This document shows positions 23,998-35,107 of a stretch of 64,000 nt of DNA, piece after piece (within the stretch, counting starts at the first letter, position 1; each line of letters starts with the position of its first letter). Origin of the DNA: Annona cherimola (lineage: Eukaryota > Streptophyta > Magnoliopsida > Magnoliales > Annonaceae); contig CM059975.1 in assembly GCA_030490835.1 (NCBI GenBank), positions 8,561,579 to 8,625,578 on the forward strand, given 5' to 3'. A model generated the notes under the pieces. It saw nothing but the letters and a program-made list of their open reading frames with translations, made no database searches and was not told the DNA's origin. The translations under genes and the position numbers were made by a program.

Positions 23998-24738
23998 ATG
24001 GTTGTGAAGGTGTATGGCCCTTTTGCATCAGGAAGGAGAGTTTTGGCTGCTCTGGCTGAGAAAGGGGTTGAATTCGAGATCTCCCCTGTCGATTTGCTTA
24101 AGGGAGAGCACAAAAGCCCTGATTTCCTCAAGCTTCAGGTATTAATCCCTCTCTTCTTGAGGTCTCTGTCTTTCTTTATTTCCTGCATCTCTCTTCCCTT
24201 TTATTATTTTTGTATCTTTTCATTGTGCCTTCTGTAGTTGGGAAGATCCAGCGGATGTGATTTTTTATGCCCCACCAATTTCAATCAGTTTTTTTTTTTT
24301 TTTTTTTTTGGTGTTTGGAATTTTGTATATCTCACAAGCCTTCTTCTTTCCCTGCAGCCGTTCGGAGTGGTTCCTGTGATACAAGATGGCGATTTCACTC
24401 TCTATGGTAAGAGAGAGATCCTATTTTTCAGTTTCTATTGATAGTCTTGGCCCGATTATATACTAAAAGTTAATTTTTGGTCTCCAGAATCACGTGCAAT
24501 CATTCGCTACTACGCGGAGAAATATGCATCGCAGGGACCTGATCTCCTTGGAAAGTCCTTAGAGGAAAAAGCTCTGGTAGAACAGTGGCTGGAAGTAGAA
24601 GCGCAGAACTACCACCCACTTGCTTACACCATCGTACTCCAGGTTGCATTTCACCCCAAATTCGGTCTGCCAGTGGATGAGAAGCTTGTTCAAGAGACTG
24701 AGGAAAAGCTGGGAAAGGTTTTGGATATCTATGAAGAA

Positions 24739-24775
<37 letters not shown>

Positions 24776-24927
24776 ACAGCCTTGCTGATCTTTCCCACCT
24801 GCCATTCACCCACTTTGTTGTGAATGAACTTGGGAAGGATTACTTACTCAAGGAGAGGAAGCATGTGAAGGCATGGTGGGAAGATATCTCTAACAGGCCC
24901 GCATGGAAGAAGGTCCGCGCACTGTAG
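23998..24927 (+). CDS. GSTF: Glutathione S-transferase, phi class (copy 2)
   Basis: Three exons, 23998-24138, 24358-24406 and 24488-24927, total 630 nt and 209 residues. All introns are GT-AG (donors 24139 and 24407, acceptors ending 24357 and 24487), and intron positions and phases match copy 1. The same blocks are present: GPFASGRRVL at the N-terminal active-site region, KSPDFLKLQ, PFGVVPVIQDGDFTLY, ESRAIIRYYAEKYASQG for glutathione binding, and LAGDFYSLADLSHLP in the C-terminal domain. It is two residues shorter than copy 1 near the active-site loop. A long T-run sits in intron 1 (about 24288-24309). The promoter has been rearranged by two MITEs, so expression may differ from copy 1. The frame is intact. 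Confidence 0.93.
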
Positions 24928-25654
24928 AGATATTTGATATTTGCTCTGTTTCGTTTTTTGCCCCGTATGTGAGAAACAGTTCCGTTCTGTTCTTTCCTCC
25001 GAGCTGTTGTAGCTCTTGCCTCCTTGGGGAGGATATTGTGATACTATAAAAAAGATATGGCCACCGGGCATATCTTTTTTATTTAGAAATAATAGACCCA
25101 CATATTATCTTGCTCCGATAAGTTGCTATCCTTTTCAATTAAACCCATATTTCAGATGCTGGGTCTCACATAATGCAGAGAAGAGGTTATTCTTCATGAA
25201 GGGTTCAATTGAACTTATTAGGACATCTATGCACACTTTAATCAATCGATTTGTTGGTACCTTAAGATGCTGGAGAAACGTACCTCAAAATTTCATGCAC
25301 GGTTACTGGGTCACACCACAAGTATTTCATATACCCTGATATGGAAAAGGCCTGTTATGATGCAATTAATGAATAATTATTCATTTTTATCAGAAAACCA
25401 ACTATTCATATCATTCAAAATCATTTATTTTTATCACAAAACTAAACTCATCTCGATCAGATCTGTAGTTGGGCTACATTTTCTGAAAAATACATATTAG
25501 AGTAATTACGAAAAATATCACTACAAAAAAATTGATTTCATGGAACAATTCTAATACCGCAAAATATTATTTGTTTTATATAACATCATAAGAAATAATA
25601 TTTTATTAAATATAACTATTATATGCAACAAATAAAAAATTACTACATATGGCA
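24928..25654. other. 3' flank of GST2 and intergenic DNA
   Basis: A short foldback (aaaaaagatatggccaccgg.., 25048-25082) follows the gene and may lie near its 3' end. At about 25520 the phrase cactacaaaaaaattg looks like the end of a CACTA-type DNA transposon, but no partner end was found. Confidence 0.35.
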
Positions 25655-25663
25655 GTTATGTAC

Positions 25664-26089
25664 GGATCCCAATCATATACACCCGGGTGCATTCAGCCTC
25701 AATGCACCCGGGTGTACTACACCCATTTTTTTTTATTTTTTTTTGAAAATTTTTTTACACAATGATTAATCGTATCAATTTTTACTATTTTTGGAGACTT
25801 TTAGATATTTTTTTAAGATTTTTAAAAATCAGTGGCATTTTCGGTAATTTTAAATTACGGAAAATGCTACTGATTTTTAAAAATCTTAAAAAAATATCTA
25901 AAAATCTCCAAAAATAGTAAAAATTGACACATATGTTAAACAAATCTATATTAAAATTGACACATATGTTAAACAAATCTATATTAACAGATTCATGAAA
26001 AAATTTTCAAAAAAAAATAACAAAAAATGGGTATAGTACACCTGGGTGCATTGAGGCTGAATGCACCCGGGTGTATATGATTGAGATCC
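25664..26089. mobile_element. MITE, long inverted-repeat family, best-preserved copy
   Basis: A 426-bp element that is an inverted repeat over almost its whole length, centred at about 25855. The outer ends are ggatcccaatcatatacacc and the complement of the matching right end. Perfect 9-bp target duplications gttatgtac occupy 25655-25663 and 26090-26098. A 9-bp duplication with long terminal inverted repeats points to a Mutator-type transposase. A small 30-bp internal direct repeat (ttgacacatatgttaaacaa, twice near 25924-25985) is unique to this copy. Non-coding. Confidence 0.85.
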
Positions 26090-26136
26090 GTTATGTACAG
26101 CAGATTTTTCTGAATGTTTGTTGCAACTACCTGTAT

Positions 26137-27640
26137 GCCACAAGACACTTGTAGCAATCTAATAGCAACATATTTATTGCTTTTGTGTTAATACAACTAT
26201 TCTTTTACTATATGCAAAAAACATTTTAGCCAATAACACCTGTAGCACGTTAATTTTGGCTCGCTATGATGGCTTGACAAGTGGACCTAAAAATATAAAA
26301 TATGCGCAATAAAAAAAGCTAACAAAGTAAAAATAAAAATATATATGTGCAAAGTTGAAAGGTAAACGTGCATATGCAAGAGAGGAAAATAAATATAAAT
26401 TTAAAGTTTAGGAAAATAAATGTGTAAATGTGAGCAAATTAAATATGTAATACGAGGTAGTGGGTTAGTTGGTTTAGATATGATGCGAGTTAAATACATA
26501 AATTAAACGTGTAGATAAGAAGGCGAAAAATGTAGAAAAGAATTTCAAGATCAAAGATGTGGACATGGTGGTTAAAGAAGGAAATGCAGACGTTAAGACT
26601 TCTATATGATGTGACTATTAAAGTTTTTTATACGATGCAAAGTTAGTCAAACAAATTAGTTAGTCGCTGTTAGAATTTAGTAAATGCATTAAAGAAACAT
26701 ACAAAATGAAAAAAAGGAAAAAATGTAGAAGAGGGTTTATTGCCACAAGACTTTCATTATGGCACAAGACACTTGTAGCAATCTAGGGTGTGTTTGAATT
26801 TAACAAAAACTTCATGACGTTTTTGATAGCTGAAAAAAGTTGTCATGGTCAATTGCATAACCGAGACAAAATTTCCGTGGCATTTTTTTGGCCACAAAAA
26901 ATGATACATTAATTGCATTGCAGAGATGAAAGCTGCTCTTTCTGTTAAACAATTGCACAATAATTGCATTGGAAACCGAAATTGGCAGCTTGAAATGATA
27001 GGTTTTTTCAAACGGTCCTTTAGTTGAAATTTTTTACCAAAAGTATCGAGTTTTATAGATTACCAAACAGACACAACTATTCTTTTACTATATGCAAAAA
27101 ATATTTTAGCCAATAATACCTGTAGCACATTAATTTTGGCTCACTATGATGGGTTGACAAGTGAACCTAAAAATATAAAAGATGCGTAATGCAAAATGCT
27201 AAAAAAGTAAAAATAAAAATATATATGTGCAAGGCTGAAAGGTAAACGTGCATATGCAAGAGAGAAAATAAATATAAATGCAAAGTTGAGGAAAATAAAT
27301 GCTCAAATGCGAGACTGAAAATTAAATATATAATGCGAGTTAGTGAGCTAGTTGGTTAAATATGACGCGAGTTAAATACATAAATCAAACATGTAGATAA
27401 GAAGGTAAAAGATGTAGAAAAAGATTTCAAGATCAAAGATGAAAAAAATATAAAAGGTATTGACGTAGTGGTTAAGGAAGGGAAATGTAGACATTAAGAC
27501 TTCTATATGATGTGACCGTTAAAGTTTTTTATATGATGCAAAGTTAGTCAAACAAGCGCATCAGTTAGTCGCTGGTAGAATTTAGTAAAATACATTAAAG
27601 ACACGTGCAAAATAAAAAGGAAAAAAAATGTAGAAGAGGA
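26137..27640 (+). repeat. Direct tandem duplication, two units
   Basis: Unit 1 (26137-26760) and unit 2 (26761-27640) begin with the same words (cacaagacacttgtagcaat) and run in parallel. Shared parts include aactattcttttactatatg, ggtaaacgtgcatatgcaag, gacttctatatgatgtga and aaagttagtcaaacaa. Unit 2 is longer mainly because of the hAT-like MITE at 26786-27072. Weak further similarity continues to about 27780. No coding sequence was recognised. Confidence 0.8.
26786..27072. mobile_element. hAT-like MITE inside the second tandem unit
   Basis: Left end gggtgtgtttgaattt, right end accaaacagacac (degenerate complement). It is absent from the first unit, which gives an internal before-and-after comparison. 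The internal sequence differs from other family members (a gcaattgcaca-rich foldback), so it may be a distinct subfamily. Confidence 0.55.
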
Positions 27641-29950
27641 GTTCAAGATCAGAAATAAAAATAAAGAAAAAATGTGTAGACACAAGGATTAAAAAAAAGA
27701 AATTCAAATGTCAAAGTTTTTAGATGATAGACATTATTAGAGATTTTTAGATGATGAAAGTTAGTCAAACATAATTGTGTTTCTCCGCTAGGCATAATTA
27801 GTAGTTAGTAAAATGCATGCAAATTCAAATACACATAGTAAATTGAAAGCCAAATTAATATATAATTTTTTTGAGTCGCCATTAATCAAATGACGGTGGT
27901 TAGTCCTGATACAATAAGGTACTAAATACAGAGAGTATCTGAGTAGATTCACAACTAGAAAAAAATACAACCTTATTTTTCCTTTAGTATATTGGTCCTA
28001 AAAGTATTAAAATAACATACGCATTACATATAAAAGCTCACGAGGGTTGGGGTGGAAAGTTATTCCTCAGGCTTTTTATGAAGCCCCAGCTAAATTCGAA
28101 AGTGGATGCGAAAACTTATTCCCTTAAGTTGGAATGTAAGAATCGTGTCTCGGTAGATCTAAAATGGAAATTCTATTTCCATTATGCAAGATGATATATA
28201 TTTTTTTTAGAAATGAACAGCTAAAGACAAGTGGGGGACTCATCAAAAAAAAAAAAAAAAAAGACAAGTGGGGGAGATCTCAACATTTTTTTAATATAAA
28301 ACGCAGTATATCAGATGCATGATTTAAAAAAAAAATGGTTTTTTACACATACATGCACACACAAAATACTGAAGCAGAGGAGGCGTTTTTCTGGTGGGCG
28401 GATGGAAGATGACGCCCGGCAGTTTCGGGGGTGAAAACGGGAAGATATGCATGGTGAGAAAAATGGCTGCTCGATGGAGGAAAGGGGGCTGACGCTATTT
28501 ATTATTATTATTTTTTCCTTGGGTGGAATTGGTCTCAAAATGAAGAAAATTAAAACAGGGGAATTTTGGGACATCGGTTGGAAGATGAAAGGCAGCAGTT
28601 GGGATTTTTGGCGTCCAGATCGTCTATGCGATAGAAAACAACAGGGGAGTTTCTGAAGGGTGGGACCGGCTGCTGGGTTTTTCGGTGAAAAAATGGCTTT
28701 TCAAAACGGGGGAGAAGAGGGGTATTTATAACCCTTTAAGTTTGGAAAATTGCACAATGGTCTGTTTTGGCAATATTTTTCACAATTCCACCGTTACCAT
28801 TTTGTAAAATTTTAACCAAACAAGGAACTCTTTGGTAAATTTATGGCTGGTTTTTGAAAACCACCAATAAGCCTATTATTTTGCTTGGTTAGTAAGTCAA
28901 TTCTTTGTGGTTCGTTGATTTTGCGTCCATCATTTGCATCTTGATCTTCACATATTTTTACTTGATTTTGGATAGGGCCTGCACTTGTTGATGTCCCTTA
29001 ATTATTTTAACGACTTTGATTCACTTCATGGTTTAGATTTTGTACTTTTTAGCCCTCATTTGAAATGTTGCAAATCCACCTCCTTTCTTAGTCAAATCTA
29101 TTTTGACCATTAAAAAATTCATAAAATATTAATTATTTATTTAATTCAAACCGTTCATCACATCGACTCTACTCCAATTGGCTTGATAAAACATTCTTCA
29201 CTTCATCTTGAATGCAAATTGTTCTTGATCAATTGTATGGATTATTAGTCATTACGTCCGAAGTGGGCTTGAAGCATTGGAGGCCCATTTTTCACATGGA
29301 TCCTGCAAAAATTTGGGCATGCATATATATATATGGCTTAAAATTCAAATATAAATTCACAAAAAGTTCATTACTTCCTAAGTTGGTGGGCCTAATGATA
29401 ATAAACCTATTTAAAAATTTAATTTTCATATTTAAGTGGGTTGTCAATAATACCTTATAGAAGTGCATATATGAATGATATTTTAAACGTGAAAAATATA
29501 ACTTTGAAATTAATATTTAAATCAACAGAATTTTATTATAGATACTTTATACTTAGTGGGCCCTTAATTAAACATATTTTATGTAATGCCTTGTTGGCCT
29601 AAATTCTAAACTAGTGGTTGCTATAGTGGAAATCTGATGGTATATCTCTAGGATCTATTATAATTTGAGAGGCAAAGGATCACATGCATATAAGAAAATC
29701 TTGGACAATCTTAGATATCCACAACTAATGCAATAATTAGATCTACAGAAAATCTTGGAAAATCCTAGAAACTCACAATTAGTGTGATAATTAAATCTAT
29801 GGTGGCAATTTTTTTTCAAATTATATCAATTTCATCATTTATATCTCGACCATCATTAACATCACTATGTGAAAATAAGGCTACCAACCATGGTGAAAAT
29901 AAATTAATATGGTTAAAAATAGCATATGCAAATAATAAAATCTCTCTAGG
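27641..29950. other. Possible minus-strand LTR remnant and unassigned DNA
   Basis: On the minus strand a TATA-like ttataaatacccc occurs at about 28719-28731, followed by C- and T-rich GC-balanced DNA down to about 28370. This resembles the U3/R part of a gypsy-type LTR. No partner LTR or ORF was found. Runs of A lie at 28244-28261. The rest is unassigned. Confidence 0.3.
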
Positions 29951-30898
29951 TTATACATCCATAAACCACACCTAGTGTATCATACACAACTCAACATTTG
30001 AAAAAATGTATAAGCACATGCATATTTTTCCATCTCATACCTCAACAATCTTATAATGACTACAAGTCGAAACCAACACAACTTATGCTTGTGATAATCC
30101 TCTTCGACTTAGGATCAAACATGAACTGGTTTATAGCTAGTTGTCTGCAACAACGTTTCTATTAAAAAAACATCGATAACAAACAAATGAGTCTGAGCAA
30201 ACTTAGTAATTAGATATGATCAGTGAAAATAACAACAAAATAGGTTAAATCTGTAATGTACATCATGTCGTCATATGTAATGCAGACATTAGGCTCCCAT
30301 TAGCCTTAAACAACCATGTCACATTATGCCATAAGCACATGTATGACCATACAACAAAGCAACTCAATTGCATGCCATACAATGGACATGCCTCAAGTAT
30401 ACAATTAATGCTTGTTGCCGATGACATGACCTATTCCACTCATTGATGGGCCACTCACCCATCTTGGGTAGATCCACACGCCTTTATCTAACTTTGAGAC
30501 CTGGCTTTCATAGCATTACAACATCACTCAAACCATCATTCATGCAAACAATACACATGTGTTAATGACATTATCACATGTCACATGCTCATGTCAAAAT
30601 CGTGCGTAATCAATGCATTATATAGTTTCACATAACCAAAATATTTTTAAAAGAGCCTTGCTCAAATCATCAAAGTCAACATATGTTATGAAAAATTCAA
30701 CATCTAAATCATCACGAAACCATTCAAATACACACCATGTCAATAAATAAGTCAACATATCAACCTCACAAAATGCATCCAATCCAAACTTCTATGTCCA
30801 TCTCAACATAGATGGTTACACAACTCAAACCAACCACAATCCTAAGCAACCAAGTTTAAACGTAAATTTCAAATCATATGTCTCACACGCAATAAGAT
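29951..30898 (-). repeat. Old gypsy-like LTR, distal part (interrupted copy)
   Basis: Aligns by eye with about 45900-46860. Shared phrases include ttatgcttgtgataatcctctt, ttagccttaaacaa.catgtcac, gcctcaag.a.acaatta and gacctggctttcata. The match resumes after the copia insertion at 42082 and, past a LINE and a MITE, reaches 45360. It is read on the minus strand as one LTR of a degraded Ty3/gypsy element. The left border is uncertain. Confidence 0.5.
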
Positions 30899-30903
30899 AT
30901 TAT

Positions 30904-32803
30904 TGTTGGTCCCGAGTTGATGGCTAAACCCAAGAGGGGAGGGGTGAATTGGGTTCTTTAAAATTTCTTTTGGTAAACTTAAAAATCTTAACCCCTTGAA
31001 AAAGTTAATCCCCTTTTTAAGCGAATGGAGAGCAAATAAGATAAAGCAGTAAAAATAAGTAGAACACAAGATTTATAGTGGTTCGGGCAAACCTTCCCTA
31101 CTCCACTCTTCCAAGCTCACACTCCGTTGTGACTTGGGTTCCACTATGTATTCCAAGAATACACTTAGAGTCACCGCTCTCTTCTAGATTCAAAGCTCTA
31201 GGGGGCATACACAACTAGAGTCACTTGCTCTCTTCTAGATTCAAAGCTCTACGGGGCATACACAACTAGAGCCACTTGCTCTCTTCTAGATTCAAAGCTC
31301 TAGGGGGCATTTACAATCACTTGCACAAGTAGGTGATGAGTCTCACTCCAATCACACCCTACTTTGCATACACTTGATCTTAGCTACCCAAGCTAAATCA
31401 AGATTTATACAACCAAATAAAGAAATGAATAAAAACTACACTTTACAGATTTGTGTAGGCAGTTTTGAGCTCGAGGAAGAAATCAAAAATAGCTTGAATG
31501 ATGATTGTTGAAGCAACTTGCAGTTTGAAGCTCTTTCTTCCTTTGAAACACTCAAATATGGAGAAAAGGTACTTGAAAATCTTTCTTGCACTTCTTTTCT
31601 TTCTTTGATCTTTAGAGTAGTGTCTCTCTTGTCTTCTTACGTTCATTTGAATGTCCTTTTATAGATTGAGGAAAATATGAACGTTGTAGAAGTGGTTGGC
31701 GTGCAATGAATGAACTCCAACGTTCAAAAATTTGACCGTTATTCTCCAAGTCTAAGATGAAGTCGACTTGGCCTGCGACTTGGCTTCCAAGTCGCACATG
31801 GAGTCGACTTGGCCTGCGACTTGGGTTCTTTAGAAACTCAAGTCTGAGACTTGGGTCAACTTGGCTTTCAGACTTCAACTCAAGTCGATCCTGAAGTCGA
31901 CTTGGGTCGCGACTTGGCTTGATCTATTGCAAAAACGCCTTGATTCTTACTTAGTTTGCTTTAGATTTCTCCCTTTAGTCTTCATGAAAGTTGAGTGGCC
32001 TTTATGTTTGTAGTTCTTGTGATTCGATGAAGAGCTTGGCCTGGATACTCTTGAAATGTCTTGTATCTTGCAAACTATTTGAAAGCTTTGAGTCCTTACA
32101 CAAAATATGTGTGTTCCTTGCTTTGTTTTGGACTCACTTGATCTTCATGACTTGGGTATTACTCCATTTGGAAGCTATCTTGAAGATTTTGCTTTGAGCT
32201 TTATAGACTTGATTTGAACTTGAACTTGGATTCTTGCTTTGATCTTAAGTCACTTTAAGAATAGTCTTTAAAGCTCTTTTGTATGTGAGAAACTTCAAAT
32301 GGATGTCTTGGATATGCTTGAATCTTCATCTTGGACTTCAAAACTTCTCAAGTCGAAGTTGGAGTCGACCTGGTTTGCGACTTCGCCCAAGTCGTACTTG
32401 GAGTCGATTTTGTCTGCGACTTCGCATCTTCGGGAGCCAGATTTCAACGCTGGACATTTTTGTATACTTCGAAGTCGATGCTGGAGTCGACTTCGTATGC
32501 GACTTGACTACCCAAGTCGCATGTGGAGTCGACTTGGCTTGCGACTTCACTCGTCAGAATTCCATTTTCAACTTTGTCCAGTTTTGGCTTGTTTGAAGTC
32601 GTTAGTGGAGTCGACTTCACTATCGACTTCACTCCCAAGTCGAAGTTCAAGTCGACTCGAAGATCGACTTGACTTCTCTGCTTTCCTTAAACACTTTGGC
32701 AAACATATTAGTCATATATATATATATACTCAAATTAGTTCTTGTTAATCATCAAAACTCAATCCTTGGCCAATTTGTTTTATTTTGAACATTGTTTCCA
32801 ACA
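30904..32803 (-). repeat. 3' LTR of the copia element (left copy, 1900 bp)
   Basis: TGTTGG...CCAACA, nearly identical to 40218-42076. By eye there are about seven substitutions plus one 41-bp length difference near 31765-31805, where this copy has an extra unit of the gtcgacttggcctgcgactt repeat. The U3 part (higher coordinates) is rich in GTCGAC palindromes. ORFs read here on either strand recur in the other LTR and are not genes. Confidence 0.95.
31178..31312. repeat. 51-bp tandem repeat within the LTR, about 2.6 copies
   Basis: The phrase cttctagattcaaagctcta recurs at 31181, 31232 and 31283, a 51-bp period. The same array is present in the other LTR at 40495, 40546 and 40597. It lies in the R/U5 side of the LTR on the transcribed strand. 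Confidence 0.8.
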
Positions 32804-32820
32804 ATCTCCCCCTTTTTGAT
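32804..32820 (-). other. Polypurine tract next to the 3' LTR
   Basis: The minus strand reads aaaaagggggagat directly before TGTTGG of the 3' LTR, the expected site for priming plus-strand DNA synthesis. Confidence 0.8.
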
Positions 32821-33216
32821 GATTGACAAAACTTCATTTGAGTTGATACCTTTCAAAAATTCAAACATGTTCATTTGAGAAAACAGAGCATATTCCTTGA
32901 ACATATAATTTAGAGTTTTGAGTTTAAACGAGAACCTTTTCAGAACATTAGTCATTTTTGGCATAGAGTATGCTTGAATACCTTTCAAGCCATATATTGA
33001 GTATTTAATTATTAAGAATACTTTGTATTTATAAAAATTGCAATCACTTATCAAATCATATCAATCAAAAACCAATAAAACATCTTTTCATATATATATA
33101 TATGAAGTTTCATTACAGAGAACAAAAATTAAAGCATAAATGAAACCTTCAATACAATGTACCCAACCCAAAACTTAAAAAAAAAAACTTTCAACTCAAC
33201 CTCAATTCCTATTCTA

Positions 33217-33230
33217 TCTTCCCCTTTTTG
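33217..33230 (-). other. Second, internal polypurine tract
   Basis: The minus strand reads caaaaaggggaaga immediately after the stop codon of the extra ORF, about 410 bp before the LTR. Extra polypurine tracts upstream of the 3' LTR are a known Sirevirus trait. Function here is inferred. Confidence 0.5.
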
Positions 33231-34820
33231 TCAATCAAGCAAAAATAATGATTTGATGAATTGAAATTGAGAGATCGGATATGGAATAGGTTTGATGGGA
33301 CAATGATGGGCCGAGGAGTAAACAAGAGAAGTGTGATCGGGAGTTGCCTCTCTATGAACTGAACCCGACTCGTAGGGATCAAGTTCAGGCATGGGTCTCT
33401 TCTTATGATGGCCTGATGCAAGATGATATCGGATTTTTCGCATTTCCCGCTCGATTCTATCTTGTCGAGAATGCATATCTTCAATCGCATTAAGGACACC
33501 GGTGACAAGACTTGTCATCCGGTTTTCTTGATAGCCCATTTCTGCCCTCATGGCAATGATTTCATCTTTGAGATCCCTTAGGGTGACCTCCTCAGAAGCG
33601 GTTGGAGGTACCCGTTCTCGTGCAACGGATCTTTGTGGGGAGTAGGAGCCGTGGGATTGAGGTGATGGTGGCTCTTCTGGAGCAGCCGGTGCTTCGGGAG
33701 GTTGCTCCCCCTCAGCTTGTGCTTGGTCCTCTTGATGCTCTTCTTCTGGAGCATCGGGTCGGAGTTCAAGTACATTGATTTTCATCCTCTGAATTAGTGC
33801 CTTGTTGATTGCATTTGTGGACTTGAGCACTTCGAATGGCTCGCCTTCAATGTCCACTTCAAAATGTTCGAGGATCTTTGTGATCCAAGTGCCGTAAGGA
33901 AGGACGCCCCTTGGATTATCCTTTCGACTTGCCAAGGCTTCTAGAAATAATTTAGGTAGACTCACTTTGACTTTGTTTGCTACCTTCCATAAGATCCCAG
34001 CTTCTTGTGGGTTTAACTGATTTCTACCACCACCTTTGGGGTAGATGCAATGGGCAATGAGAAGCCTTAGTACCCGAAGTCTGGGTGACAAATCCATGTA
34101 TCGAAGAAACTTGATCCCCGGGTGATACTTGTTACTCCGGGTGAGCTGATTATATATCTGATCCATGGTAAGATCTTCCGGAAAAGGCTCTTCGATGAAA
34201 GGGACTCCAAGTATCTGTCCTAAATGACTCATTGCTCTGGTTTGGCTTGGACTTAACCCGATTCCAAAATCTATATCTACTTCTTTGACATGTGTGCCAA
34301 AATTTTCTTCATCCCATTCATAGTAAAATATTCTGGTAAGATCTGGATAGACCTTGTCATCCTCTTTGAGCAATTTGGTCCATCCTTGAAAATCCAATAG
34401 GTCTTCTATGTCGGACCCATAATCTTTAAAAAATTTGAAATCTATGATTTTCGGTATGAATACCTTTCGTTCATAGAAGTTCTTGTAGAACCGGCCGTGA
34501 TTGATTTCGATTCTGAAGTATGTAGTGGGCATCTTCAAAACTTGAGTTTTGCCCGTTGCCGCAGTACCCCTTCTGCTTGCTCCGGAGTGTGTTCTCTGTG
34601 AAGCTTGGGCATAAGGTTGGCTTTCCGACCTTGTAGCTTGTTCCGATGTGTGAGTAGAAGTTTGGAACCGAACCCTTCTACCCGTAGAAGTTGAGGGTTC
34701 TTCTCGAACCCGTTTTGCAGGTGTCCTAGCTCTCCTAGGGACTTCTTCCTCAGTGTGAGATGTGGGAGGTCTAGGCACAGGCCTTTTTGACGGTTTGGAG
34801 ACGGCTTTTCTCGGGGCCAT
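33231..34820 (-). CDS. Extra ORF of the copia element (putative plant transposon protein type)
   Basis: An intact 529-codon ORF between RNase H and the 3' LTR, in the position where Sireviruses carry an env-like gene. The N-terminal 95 residues are basic and rich in Ser, Thr and Pro (MAPRKAVSKPSKRP). The middle, about residues 98-355, is a globular alpha-rich domain (ERKVFIPKIIDFKFFKDYG ... LPYGTWITKILEHFEVDI) that resembles the 'putative plant transposon protein' domain seen in many plant retroelement ORFs. After an acidic Pro/Glu-rich linker, about 415-475 looks like a coiled coil (LRDLKDEIIAMRAEM). I see no signal peptide or membrane span, so an envelope role is not supported. It is better preserved than pol next to it. 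Function unknown. Confidence 0.75.
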   Translation of the reverse strand: MAPRKAVSKPSKRPVPRPPTSHTEEEVPRRARTPAKRVREEPSTSTGRRVRFQTSTHTSEQATRSESQPYAQASQRTHSGASRRGTAATGKTQVLKMPTTYFRIEINHGRFYKNFYERKVFIPKIIDFKFFKDYGSDIEDLLDFQGWTKLLKEDDKVYPDLTRIFYYEWDEENFGTHVKEVDIDFGIGLSPSQTRAMSHLGQILGVPFIEEPFPEDLTMDQIYNQLTRSNKYHPGIKFLRYMDLSPRLRVLRLLIAHCIYPKGGGRNQLNPQEAGILWKVANKVKVSLPKLFLEALASRKDNPRGVLPYGTWITKILEHFEVDIEGEPFEVLKSTNAINKALIQRMKINVLELRPDAPEEEHQEDQAQAEGEQPPEAPAAPEEPPSPQSHGSYSPQRSVARERVPPTASEEVTLRDLKDEIIAMRAEMGYQENRMTSLVTGVLNAIEDMHSRQDRIEREMRKIRYHLASGHHKKRPMPELDPYESGSVHREATPDHTSLVYSSAHHCPIKPIPYPISQFQFIKSLFLLD

Positions 34821-35107
34821 TGAGATGGGAGTTTTGGAGTTTGGAATAGGAAAATGAAGACTAGAAAGAACTTGAGAGATTTTTGAGAATGGGAGGAGAA
34901 ATGAGAGAGTAGTTGAGGGAGAGAGATAGAACTGAGATGAAGGAAACGGTTTGAGAGAGTTGGGAGGTTTGCCGGAGATGGAGAGGATTCCCGGAGAGGA
35001 AAGGGAAATCGCCGGAGGAAAAGAGGAAAACAGGGAAGCCGGAAAAATGAGGAAGAAAGAAAATAGGAGAGAAGAAAAAGAAAAGAATTCTCGGAATTCG
35101 GACGGTC

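Noticed and set aside
24500..24805. 101-codon minus-strand ORF
   Set aside because: Antisense shadow of GST2 exon 3.
25520..25560. Complete CACTA transposon starting at cactacaaaaaaattg
   Set aside because: No matching tttttgtagtg end and no transposase sequence were found downstream. The same holds for about 58046.
28311..28656. Overlapping ORFs on both strands as a gene
   Set aside because: The composition and the minus-strand TATA-like signal fit an LTR remnant better, and no protein family is recognisable.
31178..31312. Regularly spaced 51-bp repeats as a CRISPR-like array
   Set aside because: Plant LTR context, contiguous tandem units without unique spacers and no cas genes.
32299..32748. 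149-codon ORF repeated almost identically at 41572-42021
   Set aside because: Both lie in the U3 of the copia LTRs and repeat for that reason. The peptide is driven by the gtcgacttgg-type repeats and is antisense to the element.
33231..34820. Calling the extra copia ORF an envelope protein
   Set aside because: No signal peptide, membrane span or fusion-like segment is visible. Position alone is not enough.
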